Positions 1 through 8,654 of a stretch of 64,000 nt of DNA are shown here, piece after piece. Source of the stretch: CAWKPF01 sp963851415 (GTDB lineage Bacteria; Acidobacteriota; Thermoanaerobaculia; Multivoradales; Multivoraceae); assembly GCA_963851415.1 (NCBI GenBank), contig CAWKPF010000003.1, positions 2,294,001-2,358,000 on the forward strand. The letters run 5' to 3'. The notes under the pieces were generated by a model. The model was given only the letters and a program-made list of their open reading frames with translations. It ran no database searches and was not told the DNA's origin. Position numbers and translations under genes: made by a program. Numbering within the stretch: position 1 is the first letter of the stretch; each line of letters opens with the position of its first letter.

Positions 1-2293
1 GCGACTCGTATCGGTGTGGCATACCGCACCCGGAATGGGTGCCGACCGCTTCGAGCTCTCCGAGGCCACGTACCTGATGTTCGAGGAGGCGACGCCTCGA
101 ATCGAGAGTATGGCCGCCTACGATTCGCACGAGATGAATCTGCTCACCGGCGGCGACCAACCAGAACGCCTGGCGGTCTCGAGAGTCACGACATCGCTCT
201 TTTCGACCCTGGGCGTCCGACCGCTGCTGGGCCGCGAGCTCGACGACCGGGACTCCCACCCGGGAGCGCCCCTCGTGGCGCTGATCTCCGAGGGCTTCTG
301 GAGAGCTCGGTTTGCAGCTTCGGCCCAGGTCCTGGGACAAACCCTCCAGATCGACGGGAGAGCCCACGACATCGTCGGAGTCCTGCCCGACGCGATGCGA
401 TTCCCTTCCGCGGAGGTGCAGATCTGGATTCCCTATCCGCTCGACGCATCGCAGCCGATGGTGACCGCGTTTCGTCTGGGCAGTGTGGCGCGACTCGCTC
501 CCGGCGCGGACGCAGAGGCGGCGGCCGCGGAGCTGACGGCTCGCTTCTACGACCTGCCGGAGCTCTACCCGGGCGAGATTCCGCTCGAGGCCATGCAGGA
601 CGCCGACATGGGAGTCCTGGTGATCCCCCTGGCAGAGGACATGGTCGGTGACGCCGCTCGAGTCCTGTGGGTGCTCCTGGGTACGGTCGGCCTGGTCCTC
701 CTGATCGCCTGCGCCAACGTCGCCAACCTGTTCCTGGTCCGTGCCGAGGGCCGCCAGCGAGAGATCGCCCTGCGCCGCGCGCTCGGAGCCGGAGGGAGCG
801 GGATCGTGCGCCTCTACCTCCTCGAGAGCGTCCTGCTCGCCCTGCTCGGCGGACTCGCCGGACTCGCGTTCGCCGCACTCGGGCTGAAGCTGCTGGTGGC
901 GACAGGACCGGAACAGATCCCCCGTCTCTGGGAGGTGGGAATCAACGCCCGAGCGGGCGCCGCCGCGGCAGCTCTCTCGATCCTGACCGGTCTCACCTGC
1001 GGCGCTCTGCCTGCCCTGCGCCATCGGTCGGGCCCGCTGGCGAGCTCGCTCAAGGAGGGTGGGCGCGCCGGGGACGGCGGGCCGCAACGTCATCGGACAC
1101 GCTACATCCTGGTCGCGGCACAGGTGGCCCTGGCGCTGGTCCTGCTGGTGGGCTCGGGCCTCCTGGTGCGGACCTTCTGGAGCTTGCGCGCGGTCGATCC
1201 GGGCTTCTCGGCCACGCAGGCCCTGACCCTCAGGCTGTCACTCTCGGAAGCGGCCTATCCGACGCAGGAAGACGTGGTGCGCTTCGTGGCGCAGCTCCAC
1301 GAAGCGCTGGAAGCCCTCCCGGCAGTCACCGCCTCCGGCTCGACGGACCTCCTGCCCCTGGTCAGTCGCGGGGGACAGTTCGGCGTCTGGGTGGAGGATC
1401 ACCCGCCGGAGCCGGGGAGCCTCCCCGCGAGCCACCCGGTTCGGCTGGCCAGCCCGAACTACTTCGCAGCCGCGGGAATTCCGCTCCTCGAGGGACGTGG
1501 CTTCGACGCGCGGGGCGAGCGCGACCGCGACACGGTGCTGGTCAGCGAGGCATTCGCCAGTCACTACTGGTCCGATCCGGAGACCGCCGGCAGCCCGCTG
1601 GGGCGACGGGTGCGACTCGGAGGCACTCCTCACCGATGGCACACCGTCGTCGGAGTCGTGGGCAGCGTGCTCGAGGGCTCTTTACAGGCGGCCCCCGCCG
1701 AAACCGTCTACTTCCCGACCACCCAGGCCAACCCCATGCTGGTCGACAAAGCGCGCAGCATGAGCCTGGTGCTGCGCAGCCCACTGGCCGTGACCAGCCT
1801 ATTGCCCCAGGTTCGGGAGCGTATCCACGAGCTCGATCGCACCCTGCCGATCGCACAGGTCCGGACCATGGACCAGCTCGCGAGCGAGTCGATGGCACGC
1901 AACACCTTCAGCGCTTCGGTGCTGGGCCTGGCTGCCGTCGTGGCGCTGGTTCTGGGCAGTGTCGGCGTCTACGGGGTCCTTGCCTACATCGTCGGGCAGC
2001 GCCAGCGCGAGTTCGGCATTCGAATCGCACTCGGAGCCCAGACCCGCGACGTCGGATCGCTGGTGATCCGCCAGGGGCTGAGTGTGGTCGCCGCCGGCGT
2101 CGGCATCGGCCTGGTCGGCTCCGTCGCTCTGACCCGACTCCTCGAGGCACTGCTCTTCGGAGTCGATCCCCGCGATCCATGGACCTTCCTCGCGGGCACG
2201 GTGCTCCTTCTCGGCGCGGCCACCCTGGCCAGCTACGCTCCCGCTCGACGAGCCTCGCAGGTCGATCCATCGGTCGCGCTGCGCTCCGAGTGA
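1..2293 (+). CDS. ABC transporter permease, ADOP/MacB-FtsX type (5' end outside window)
   Basis: Inner-membrane permease of the MacB/FtsX superfamily in the long ADOP form, where two periplasmic core domains and two FtsX blocks lie in one chain; this form is typical of Acidobacteriota. Counting from a GTG at 14, membrane segments with IACANVANLFL lie at about residues 215-390, a second periplasmic domain follows (about 400-630), and the C-terminal FtsX block carries GIRIALGAQ and ends VDPSVALRSE. The frame stays open to base 2 and the usual N-terminal membrane helix is absent, so the gene begins left of the window. No partner ATPase is visible here. The substrate is unknown; efflux or export is inferred from the family. 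It is the last intact gene before the scrambled island. Confidence 0.86.
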   Translation, partial: RLVSVWHTAPGMGADRFELSEATYLMFEEATPRIESMAAYDSHEMNLLTGGDQPERLAVSRVTTSLFSTLGVRPLLGRELDDRDSHPGAPLVALISEGFWRARFAASAQVLGQTLQIDGRAHDIVGVLPDAMRFPSAEVQIWIPYPLDASQPMVTAFRLGSVARLAPGADAEAAAAELTARFYDLPELYPGEIPLEAMQDADMGVLVIPLAEDMVGDAARVLWVLLGTVGLVLLIACANVANLFLVRAEGRQREIALRRALGAGGSGIVRLYLLESVLLALLGGLAGLAFAALGLKLLVATGPEQIPRLWEVGINARAGAAAAALSILTGLTCGALPALRHRSGPLASSLKEGGRAGDGGPQRHRTRYILVAAQVALALVLLVGSGLLVRTFWSLRAVDPGFSATQALTLRLSLSEAAYPTQEDVVRFVAQLHEALEALPAVTASGSTDLLPLVSRGGQFGVWVEDHPPEPGSLPASHPVRLASPNYFAAAGIPLLEGRGFDARGERDRDTVLVSEAFASHYWSDPETAGSPLGRRVRLGGTPHRWHTVVGVVGSVLEGSLQAAPAETVYFPTTQANPMLVDKARSMSLVLRSPLAVTSLLPQVRERIHELDRTLPIAQVRTMDQLASESMARNTFSASVLGLAAVVALVLGSVGVYGVLAYIVGQRQREFGIRIALGAQTRDVGSLVIRQGLSVVAAGVGIGLVGSVALTRLLEALLFGVDPRDPWTFLAGTVLLLGAATLASYAPARRASQVDPSVALRSE

Positions 2294-2460
2294 GCGCCCG
2301 CACAGATCGGACCTCACCGGACCTCATAGTCGCCACCCGCGGCGGATCCGCGGCTCGTCAAAAGGTCAACACCACGCGCGTGGTGCGTCCCTCGCGCATC
2401 TCGGCGATCCCCTCGTTCACCTCGGCCAGCAGACGCGTCCGCCCCGTGAGCGGGGCCAGA
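2293..2460. repeat. left copy of island-bracketing direct repeat (ADH 3' end)
   Basis: This stretch matches 40790-40947 in the same orientation, with scattered substitutions and about 10 extra bases near 2310. It begins right at the stop codon of the permease and ends abruptly at 2460. The right copy is the 3' end and 3' flank of the intact alcohol dehydrogenase. Confidence 0.85.
2358..2460 (-). pseudogene. zinc alcohol dehydrogenase, 3'-terminal remnant
   Basis: Only about the last 34 codons of a zinc-dependent alcohol dehydrogenase remain, including the stop at 2358-2360. The deduced end (EGMREGRTTRVVLTF-like) parallels the intact gene at 40845-41918 but differs at several positions, so it is a related allele rather than a recent exact copy. 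The rest of the gene is missing beyond 2460, where unrelated sequence begins. Confidence 0.8.
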
Positions 2461-2462
2461 CG

Positions 2463-2770
2463 GCACCGCGATTCTGCGGCAACTGCAGAAGAACCCGCGT
2501 CTCGAGCTCCTCACGTTGGACGCCGAGAACTCCTATGCAGTGGAGCAGGGCGTCATCGATCGAGTCGACATTCGAGAGGTGCTCACGCCGCTCAGCCTGG
2601 AGTCGATCCTCGCCAAGACGCGCCCGGACCTGATCCTCTGGACGATGGCTACCGAGGATCTGGCACTAGGACACGCACCGGGGGTCGATGTACTGGCCCA
2701 GTCGCTCCTCGAGGAGATCGCCTCGATTTCCGAGGTGCCCGTGATCGAGGTGGCTCGCGGCGCCCGGTGA
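2463..2770 (+). pseudogene. 3' fragment of an unrecognised Rossmann-like protein
   Basis: About 100 codons are open from the breakpoint at 2461 to a TGA at 2768-2770. They read GTAILRQLQKNPRLELLTLD, then a segment with RPDLILWTMATEDL, and end EVPVIEVARGAR. The pattern of a glycine-led helix, a beta strand ending in D, and a later DLIL strand resembles the first half of a nucleotide-binding Rossmann fold. I do not recognise the family. No start codon with a ribosome-binding site is present, and the left side abuts the alcohol dehydrogenase remnant, so this is a 5'-truncated gene. Confidence 0.5.
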
Positions 2771-2963
2771 CCACGGGGGTGCGGGTGGAGGAGAAGTACG
2801 GCGGCCGCTCGGTTGGGCCGGTATATGGCCCTGTGCCCGATGGTCTCGCCAGCGCCTCGGGGGCGACGGCGAGCCAAGGGGCTCGTCGTACGACCTCAAA
2901 TCGAGCCTCTGCTGTGTCCGTACTGCGGCGCCGAGATGAGGATCGTGGCCTTCATCGGTGGTG
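2771..2963 (+). mobile_element. IS91-like transposase remnant (internal deletion)
   Basis: Two separated pieces of an IS91/IS801-like Y2 transposase can be read. The first is VRVEEK followed, after a frame change, by RYMALCPM, matching the RYMARCPI region of the longer remnant at 21790-22390. The second is EPLLCPYCGAEMRIVAFI, matching the C-terminal zinc-binding CxxC segment seen at 13676. Everything between is lost. The right end merges with a truncated metallo-beta-lactamase gene on the other strand. Confidence 0.75.
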
Positions 2964-3133
2964 AACAGGAAGGCCGTCAAGTCGGCCGAGCCCACGTAGT
3001 ACAGATTCCCCGTGATCCGGAAGGGCTCGGCCGGCTCGACCCAGTTCGACAGCGGTGTCCACTCGGACTCCCGTACGGTCACTGCCGTCGACGGCAGGAG
3101 GAGGAGCAGGACGACCGGGATCGCGAAACGCAT
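2955..3133 (-). pseudogene. subclass B3 metallo-beta-lactamase, N-terminal fragment
   Basis: The fragment starts at an ATG (3133) behind an AGG-rich ribosome-binding site. It encodes a signal peptide (MRFAIPVVLLLLLPSTAV) followed by NWVEPAEPFRITGNLYYVG and ADLTAFLFTTDEGH, the characteristic N-terminal stretch of B3 metallo-beta-lactamases. The frame is then lost in IS91-like sequence; none of the HxHxDH zinc ligands remain. The join falls where the lactamase and transposase sequences share a short stretch around gatgaggatc/gtggcc, suggesting microhomology. It lies 22 bp downstream of the CBS gene stop, on the same strand. Confidence 0.75.
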
Positions 3134-3155
3134 GACCACCTACCTCGCTGGCAAC

Positions 3156-3557
3156 TCAGAGCTCGGCGAGCCCCTTGAGCACCAGGGCACTGTAGTCGAC
3201 GACACCGATCACCTCGTCATCTTCCACGACCGGCGCCAGCGAGAGCCCAAACCGATCGAAGAGCCGCGAGCAGTAGCGCACATCCATGTCCGGCGAAACG
3301 CTGACCACGGGCTTGCTCATGATCTCGTAGATGTTCACGCGCTCCGGTGCCCGATCCTTCGCCAGCACATTCTTTGAGATATCCGCCAGGAGTACGATCC
3401 CGAGCTCGTCGTCTTCGGAGCGCCGATTGACGATCAGCGCGGTCGCCTTCTCCTTCTTCATGGCCTCGAGTGCTTCTCTCACGGTCGCGAGACCATCGAT
3501 CAGATGGAAATGGTCCTGCATCACATCCTTGACACGAATCAGCTTCTTCATGGCCAT
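3156..3557 (-). CDS. CBS-domain pair protein
   Basis: A 133-residue stand-alone protein made of two CBS motifs: residues about 5-65 (VKDVMQDHFHLIDGLATV with the following strand-helix repeat) and about 75-130 (YEIMSKPVVSVSPDMDVRYC). CBS pairs bind adenine nucleotides and act as energy or ion-strength sensors. It is the last intact gene of a minus-strand group DUF1538-DUF1538-PII-CBS and starts 6 bp after the PII-like gene, so cotranscription and a regulatory role for the DUF1538 transporter are likely. An alternative start is the ATG two codons downstream. Confidence 0.85.
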   Translation of the reverse strand: MAMKKLIRVKDVMQDHFHLIDGLATVREALEAMKKEKATALIVNRRSEDDELGIVLLADISKNVLAKDRAPERVNIYEIMSKPVVSVSPDMDVRYCSRLFDRFGLSLAPVVEDDEVIGVVDYSALVLKGLAEL

Positions 3558-3563
3558 GGCTTC

Positions 3564-3914
3564 CTACAGTGACTCGCTCACCGTGTCCGTGAGCCTCTCG
3601 ATCTGGTGCCTGACTCCGATCGCGTCTTCGATGTCGAGCTGAACGGCGATACCCGCACCGGCTCGATCGTCGAACTCTCCGACCCGGCCGATCTCTTCGA
3701 AGATTTGCCGGGAGAGGTGCTCCTCGACCAGGAAGATCAGGACGTCGCGTTGTGCCTCCAGATTCAAGCCGAGAAAGGTCTTGCTCGGCGACACGCCTTC
3801 ACCGCGAGCGTTGTTGATCACGGTAGCACCGGTGGCACCCGCCTCTCTGGCTGCTTCCATGACCGCGTCGGCTTTGTCGTCCTCGACAAAGGCCAGAATC
3901 AGTTTGAAGTGCAT
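3564..3914 (-). CDS. PII-like regulatory protein
   Basis: A 116-residue member of the PII (GlnB-like) superfamily. The N-terminus (MHFKLILAFVEDDKADAVME) has the ferredoxin-like beta strand and helix of PII, and GATGATVINNARGEG is the equivalent of the strand leading into the T-loop. The canonical uridylylated tyrosine motif of GlnB is not evident, so it is probably not a nitrogen regulator in the strict sense. PII-like proteins next to transporters usually gate them in response to nucleotides or bicarbonate. It sits between the second DUF1538 gene and the CBS gene in the same direction. Confidence 0.78.
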   Translation of the reverse strand: MHFKLILAFVEDDKADAVMEAAREAGATGATVINNARGEGVSPSKTFLGLNLEAQRDVLIFLVEEHLSRQIFEEIGRVGEFDDRAGAGIAVQLDIEDAIGVRHQIERLTDTVSESL

Positions 3915-3972
3915 ACCGCCACTCCTCTTCGTCTCGGTTTTCGTAAGGGCTTCACATCGATCCTTCTGGCTC

Positions 3973-4752
3973 TCAGGCCTCTCTCGTCTGGTTTCGTTTC
4001 TGGATGAACTCCGCCAGTTGGGCGTAGCCCATCACGGTGATGATGGGAAAGAGGGAGGCGAAGGCGATCAAACCGAATCCGTCCAGCAGAGGATTCCTTC
4101 CAGGCACGGTTTCGGAGAGGCCGAGTCCCAGAGCTGCTACCAGGGGAACTGTCACCGTAGACGTCGTGACGCCGCCTGAATCGTAGGCTAAGGGAATGAT
4201 CAGCGATGGGGCGTATCGGGTCTGAATGATCACGACCACGTAGCCTGCCATGATGTAGTAGTGGATCGGGTCACCCGCGACGATTCGATAGCACCCCAGC
4301 GAAATCCCCACCGCCACCCCCAGGGCCACGGCCTGTCGTAGGCCCCTTGCCCCGACGGCACCGCCGGACACTTCGTTGGCCTTGATCGCCACCGCCATCA
4401 AGGATGGCTCTGCGATCGTCGTACTCCAGCCGATGGCGAAGGCGAACAGGTAGACCCAGTAGTAGTTGAGCCAGTGGAACCGGCCCTCCACGAGCGCATG
4501 GCTGGCGATGAAGGAGGGATCTGTCAGCTGTGCGGCCATGACCCTGCCGATGGGAAAGAGAGCCTTCTCCAGCCCCATGAGGAAGAGACTGAGGCCCAGT
4601 ACGACATACACGAGCCCGATGAGGATCTTCTTCGGCTGGGCAATCGGTTTTCGGATCACCAGGAACTGGAATCCGAAGACGATGAGGGCGATCGGCAGCA
4701 CGTCCCGAACCGTCGAGAAGAACGTGCTCGAGAAATCCAGCAGAACGCTCAC
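3973..4752 (-). CDS. DUF1538 membrane protein, second subunit
   Basis: A polytopic inner-membrane protein of about 259 residues with the DUF1538 hallmarks TTIAEPSLMAVAIKA and YDSGGVTTSTVTVPLV and a C-terminal DGFGLIAFASLFPI. The start is taken as the GTG at 4752, which overlaps the TGA of the upstream DUF1538 gene (GTGA), indicating translational coupling. DUF1538 pairs have been reported as a two-component sodium/potassium-proton antiporter (UmpAB) in halophilic bacteria; that assignment is family knowledge, not shown here. The PII-like and CBS genes follow in the same direction. Confidence 0.82.
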   Translation of the reverse strand: MSVLLDFSSTFFSTVRDVLPIALIVFGFQFLVIRKPIAQPKKILIGLVYVVLGLSLFLMGLEKALFPIGRVMAAQLTDPSFIASHALVEGRFHWLNYYWVYLFAFAIGWSTTIAEPSLMAVAIKANEVSGGAVGARGLRQAVALGVAVGISLGCYRIVAGDPIHYYIMAGYVVVIIQTRYAPSLIIPLAYDSGGVTTSTVTVPLVAALGLGLSETVPGRNPLLDGFGLIAFASLFPIITVMGYAQLAEFIQKRNQTREA

Positions 4753-5486
4753 TGGAACGTCAATCCGTAGAGCATGACGAAGATGATGGGAGTCAGCGAT
4801 GCGAAGGCAATCAGGCCGAACCCGTCGAGCATCGGACTGCGGCCCCGAATCGCCGAGGCCAGGCCAACTCCCAGGGCTGTCACCAGGGGTACTGTGATCG
4901 TCGATGTCGTCACGCCGCCCGAATCGTAGGCGATGCCGATGATCTCGCGGGGCGCGATCATCGTCACCAGAACGACCAGGGCGTAGCCGGCCATGATGAG
5001 GTAGTGGATGGGCCATCCCTTGACGATTCGGATGGCACCGATCACGATCGCGAACCCGACGGACAGCGCGACGGTGATCCGGAGTCGGTAGGCGTAGCGA
5101 TCGATCGCTTCGGAAGTGGCTTCGATGACGCTGCCGTTGGCTGCGACCTGGGCTGCCTCGGCCGCAACCGCTATCAACGCAGGCTCTGCGATGGTGGTGC
5201 CGAATCCCAGGCTGAAGGCGAAGACGATCAGCCAGAACAGACTGCCTTTCTGAGCGAAGGCATTGGCCATGGACTCGCCGATGGGAAACAGGCCCATCTC
5301 CAATCCGTTGATGAAGAACGTCAGCCCGAGCAGGACCAGGATCAGGCCGAAGACGAGCTCTGTGAGGTTTGGAATCGGCTGCCGCAGGACGAGCAGCTGA
5401 AAACAGACCACCACGAGGATGATGGGAGCCAGATCTCTGCTGCTGGCTTTCAATGAGGAGAGGAATCTTCGAGTGGCGGTCAGCAC
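4749..5486 (-). CDS. DUF1538 membrane protein, first subunit
   Basis: A 245-residue polytopic protein homologous to the next gene. It has TTIAEPALIAVAAEA near residue 95, YDSGGVTTSTITVPLV near residue 190 and the C-terminal DGFGLIAFASLTPI motif. Two tandem DUF1538 genes with a four-base overlap suggest a heteromeric transporter, most likely for monovalent cations and protons. It is the first gene of the minus-strand group and is divergent from a universal stress protein gene, with about 200 bp of shared upstream region. Confidence 0.84.
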   Translation of the reverse strand: MLTATRRFLSSLKASSRDLAPIILVVVCFQLLVLRQPIPNLTELVFGLILVLLGLTFFINGLEMGLFPIGESMANAFAQKGSLFWLIVFAFSLGFGTTIAEPALIAVAAEAAQVAANGSVIEATSEAIDRYAYRLRITVALSVGFAIVIGAIRIVKGWPIHYLIMAGYALVVLVTMIAPREIIGIAYDSGGVTTSTITVPLVTALGVGLASAIRGRSPMLDGFGLIAFASLTPIIFVMLYGLTFQ

Positions 5487-5685
5487 GGTTCGGACCCTGT
5501 CACGGATAGTGATCGGGGAGGTGTGCGGGTCACCCTACACAAGAACCGGCAGGACGGGGCCACCCGGCAGGAGGGTGGCGCTGCGGAGCCTCCCCTCGGC
5601 TATCATGGGCGCGACCTCTACCATGTGTACACAGGGGATCGACACTGGATCACGAGTGCCAGCCACCTCCGGAGACGTGAAAAGC

Positions 5686-6606
5686 ATGGCCAGAGTCCTC
5701 CTCATCGACACTCCCGAGGCCGGAAGCCAGGAGGCCGTCGCCCGTGTGCGGGCACTCGCGAGTGACCGTGAAATGGAGGTCATGGTGCTGACCACGATCG
5801 ACTACCCGAGAGCGGATCGACACGAAGCCGCCCTCGTCGTTCGAGATCTCATCTCGAAAGAGCATCGCAATCGGGTCGAGGCGATTGCCGAGGATCTCGA
5901 GCGCTTCGGCGTGAAGGCACGGGCGAAGGTGCGTGTCGGTGTCCCATTCGTGGAGGTCATCAGGGAAGCGCACGAGATCGAGGCCGATTTCGTCGTCAAG
6001 GTTGCCGACAGCCTGGCTTCGAAGGGAACCGGCATCGGCACCACCGATCTCCACCTGCTGCGCAAGTGTCCTTGTCCGGTCTGGATCACCAGACCCCGAG
6101 AGCGCGCACCCTACGAACGGGTCTTCGCCGCCGTGGACCCAAGCGACGACGGCTCGGGACGAGATCCCAGGCTCGACGCCGAGATCCTGGACCACGCCGC
6201 CCGGGTCGCGATCGCGGATGGTGCGAGACTGACCATCCTGCACGCCTGGGAGATGGTGGGCGAAGGAATGCTGCGCGGCTTGGCCCGCTTTTCGGAGGCC
6301 GACGTTCACCAGTTCGCCGAGGAGACCCGAGAGACGCATGAAGCATGGGTTCGCCAGCTCATCGACAAGAAGGTCCTCGAGGGCCTGGAGTACGACATTC
6401 AGGTGGTCAAGGGGAGGCCGAAAGAGGTCATCCCCACCGTTGTCGAGCGTGAGCGCGCCGATCTGCTCGTCATGGGAACCCTCGTTCGAACAGGCATCCG
6501 CGGACTCTTCATCGGGAGCACGGCAGAAGAGGTCCTCCACCAGGTCGGCTGCGCGATCCTCGCGCTCAAGCCCAGCGATTTCGAGAGCCCCGTCCTGGCC
6601 AACTGA
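5686..6606 (+). CDS. tandem universal stress protein (two Usp domains)
   Basis: A 306-residue cytoplasmic protein with two Usp domains, residues about 1-145 and 148-300. The second ends with the ATP-loop pattern VMGTLVRTGIRGLFIGSTAE, matching the G-2x-G-9x-G(S/T) nucleotide-binding signature of UspFG/UspE types. In the first domain the equivalent loop is altered (VKVADSLASKGTGIGTTD). The ATG at 5686 has GGAG about 11 bases upstream. It diverges from the DUF1538 group; Usp proteins often sit with ion transporters and respond to energy state. Confidence 0.88.
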   Translation: MARVLLIDTPEAGSQEAVARVRALASDREMEVMVLTTIDYPRADRHEAALVVRDLISKEHRNRVEAIAEDLERFGVKARAKVRVGVPFVEVIREAHEIEADFVVKVADSLASKGTGIGTTDLHLLRKCPCPVWITRPRERAPYERVFAAVDPSDDGSGRDPRLDAEILDHAARVAIADGARLTILHAWEMVGEGMLRGLARFSEADVHQFAEETRETHEAWVRQLIDKKVLEGLEYDIQVVKGRPKEVIPTVVERERADLLVMGTLVRTGIRGLFIGSTAEEVLHQVGCAILALKPSDFESPVLAN

Positions 6607-6644
6607 TGCTCCCTACTCGGTGAGCCTCGTCGGCAGCACGCGCG

Positions 6645-6779
6645 GTCCTGGGGTTGGTATTCGAACGCGGCTCGGGGGAAGCACAGAAAGACCGCGGGGC
6701 CGTACCTGAGCGATCTGCTCGCTTGCATTGCGGCTGACGCGCTCCGAGGCAGGAAGATCGACGCCTCAGTGCATTCGTA
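6645..6779 (+). mobile_element. IS91-like transposase remnant (WGWYSNAARGK segment)
   Basis: The plus strand reads SWGWYSNAARGKHRKTAGPY and continues in frame to a TAG at 6777-6779. This is the segment that follows the PRQQQVR motif of the IS91-like transposase. It lies about 40 bp after the Usp stop codon. The 120 bp after it (6780-6900) contain no recognisable gene. Confidence 0.7.
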
Positions 6780-6900
6780 GTTCGGTTCCGAACTGGAGCA
6801 AATCGCGGAGGAGGGTCGCTTCTACTACAGGCTCGTGTATCACCGGATTACAGGCGCCCACCCGTGGGGCGGTGCCGCCAGCGCGTAGGACTGCCAGCGT

Positions 6901-7575
6901 GGGCTCGAAACTCACGATGGAGGACTTCGCGTGACCGAAGGCGACTTTCCCGGACGTGTGCTCGAGGGCATAGTGGCCGAGACCTTCGCCGACACCAGCA
7001 AGGCCACCTGTCGGGTCGTGGTCGGCCGACCTTTCGAACAGACGATCCACGAAGTGCAGCGGAGCGGCGTCGAACTCGTGCTGGTCGGGGTCGAGGCCTG
7101 CGGGACGGGAGCCCCCGAGCTCGACAGCGAGGTTCAGCACCTGGTGCGTCACTGCCCCTGCCCGGTGCGGATCGACCGGGCTGGAGCTGAGCCCGTGCGC
7201 CGCCTTCTCGTGGCCGTGGACCTGGAGCCGGCCGAGGAGAGCCTGCCCACGCTGAGTGCCGAGCTCGTACGCCTTGGTCGAGACGTGGCGACGGTGGACT
7301 CGGCCGATCTCCAGGTCGTGCATTGCTGGGAGCTCTATCGGGAGAAGAGCATGATGAGGCTGGCAGGCGACGCGGCCGAGTGGCTCGGTCGCGAAGCCCA
7401 GTCCCGCCGCGCTCAACGGCTTCAGTCGTTCCTCGGTGAGCTCGATCTCGGCGAGCTCGAGGTCCACCTCGAGAACGGACGCCCCGAAGACGTCGTGCCT
7501 CTGCTGGTGCAGCGCGAGAAGATCGACCTTCTGATTCTCGGCAGTGTGACGCGTTCCGGAGTCTCGCCTTGGCGG
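6901..7575 (+). pseudogene. universal stress protein, both ends broken
   Basis: An open frame (GTG at 6931) reads RVLEGIVAETFADTSKATC and later LLVAVDLEPAEESLPTLSAE, DLQVVHCWELYREKSMMR and a C-terminal KIDLLILGSVTRSG. It is the second half of one Usp domain plus most of another. The ATP-binding G-9x-G(S/T) loop that should follow LGSVTRSG is missing: at about 7575 the frame runs into antisense IS91-like sequence and continues for some 60 meaningless codons. The first strand and helix of the N-terminal domain are also absent, with an in-frame TAG just upstream. Confidence 0.7.
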
Positions 7576-7583
7576 CGAACATA

Positions 7584-7860
7584 CACCTTCGTGATCAGCC
7601 GAGCCCACGAGAGATTGCGGCGCCTTCTCGACAACACATCCCTGTCCACCGATGCCGCCACGTTGGGAACACCGTCGGGCGTGAGCGCAGCCTTCCGGCG
7701 CTTGCCCCGAGCCGCGTTCGAGTACCAACCCCAGTACCGCACCTGCTGCTGACGAGGCTCCGGCACGGGATCCAACACCCGAGCCAGAAAGTCGAGCACA
7801 TCCAACCGCTCCGACTCCCCAGAAGGCCCATCCCGCCGAGACGGCCGCGGATGCAAGCGG
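7584..7860 (-). mobile_element. IS91-like transposase remnant (HPRPSRR to RLITKVY)
   Basis: On the minus strand the transposase reads HPRPSRRDG, LDVLDFLARVLDPVPEPRQ, WGWYSNAARGKRRK and finally LSWARLITKVY, then loses the family pattern (VRRQGE) where EVDPLLC is expected. The left end cuts a Usp gene and the right end cuts katG, so the remnant is a scar between two truncated genes. Confidence 0.78.
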
Positions 7861-8471
7861 GTGTCTCTGGCAGACGTGATCGTTCTCGGTGGCGCAGCCG
7901 CGATCGAGGAAGCAGCCAGGGAAGCCGGGTACAGCGTCGTCGTGCCCTTCACTCCGGGTCGCACCGACGCCACGCAGGCAATGACCGACGTGGCCTCCTT
8001 TGCCGCGCTGGAGCCGCACGCGGATGCGTTCCGCAACTACTACGACACCAGCGCCTACGCCTCACCGGCGAAGATGCTGGTGTGGAAAGCGGACCTTCTG
8101 ACCCTGACGGTGCCGGAGATGACGGTGCTGGTAGGCGGCATGAGAGCGCTGAATGCCAATGCCGGGGGATCCGCGCACGCGTGTTTACCGACCAACCGGG
8201 CACCCTGACCAACGACTTCTTCGTGAACCTGTTCGACATGTCCACGCAATGGTCCGAGACCGAGACTCCCGGTGTCTACGAGGGTAGGGACCGTACGACG
8301 AACGATCTCAAGTGGACGGGTACCACGGTGGACCTCATTCTCGGGTCGAACTCGGAGCTGCGCGCCATCGCGCAAGCCTATGCGGCAGAGGACGCCGGGC
8401 AACTGTTCGTGAACGACTTCGTCGCCGCGTGGAGCAAGGTGATGATGCTCGACCGCTTCGATGTGAAGTGA
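7861..8471 (+). pseudogene. katG: catalase-peroxidase KatG, C-terminal domain fragment, frameshifted
   Basis: The sequence encodes the C-terminal domain of KatG: VSLADVIVLGGAAAIEEAAR, VPFTPGRTDATQAMTDV, LTVPEMTVLVGGMRALNAN, then after a one-base frameshift near 8170 FTDQPGTLTNDFFVNLFDM, GVYEGRDR, LILGSNSELRAIAQAY and the final FVAAWSKVMMLDRFD. The N-terminal haem-binding, catalytic half is gone and replaced by an IS91-like scar at 7860. The remaining domain cannot be catalytic. Confidence 0.86.
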
Positions 8472-8490
8472 TCTTTCGTGGTCCACAACG

Positions 8491-8520
8491 AGAACGGCGA
8501 CGCAATCGCGTCGCCGTTCT
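8491..8520 (+). terminator. perfect 13-bp hairpin after katG remnant
   Basis: A perfect inverted repeat, agaacggcgacgc and its complement separated by aatc, begins 20 bases after the katG stop. There is no T-run after it, so it may act as an mRNA 3'-end stabiliser or a weak intrinsic terminator. Confidence 0.55.
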
Positions 8521-8654
8521 GGCACGGACCCAGTAAACGGCAAGCACGGGGCGGCGCTACACCGGCCGTCCCTCCTTTTCAGCTCGACGAAGCGATCCGA
8601 GCGAGAACTGCACGTCCCGTGGTCGACCGGCCCTCCGGATCGAGAGCGCCCGAC

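Noticed and set aside
667..2964. A 765-codon plus-strand frame overlapping the permease
   Set aside because: Arg/Gly/Pro-rich alternative frame of the permease running into the remnants beyond; no motifs.
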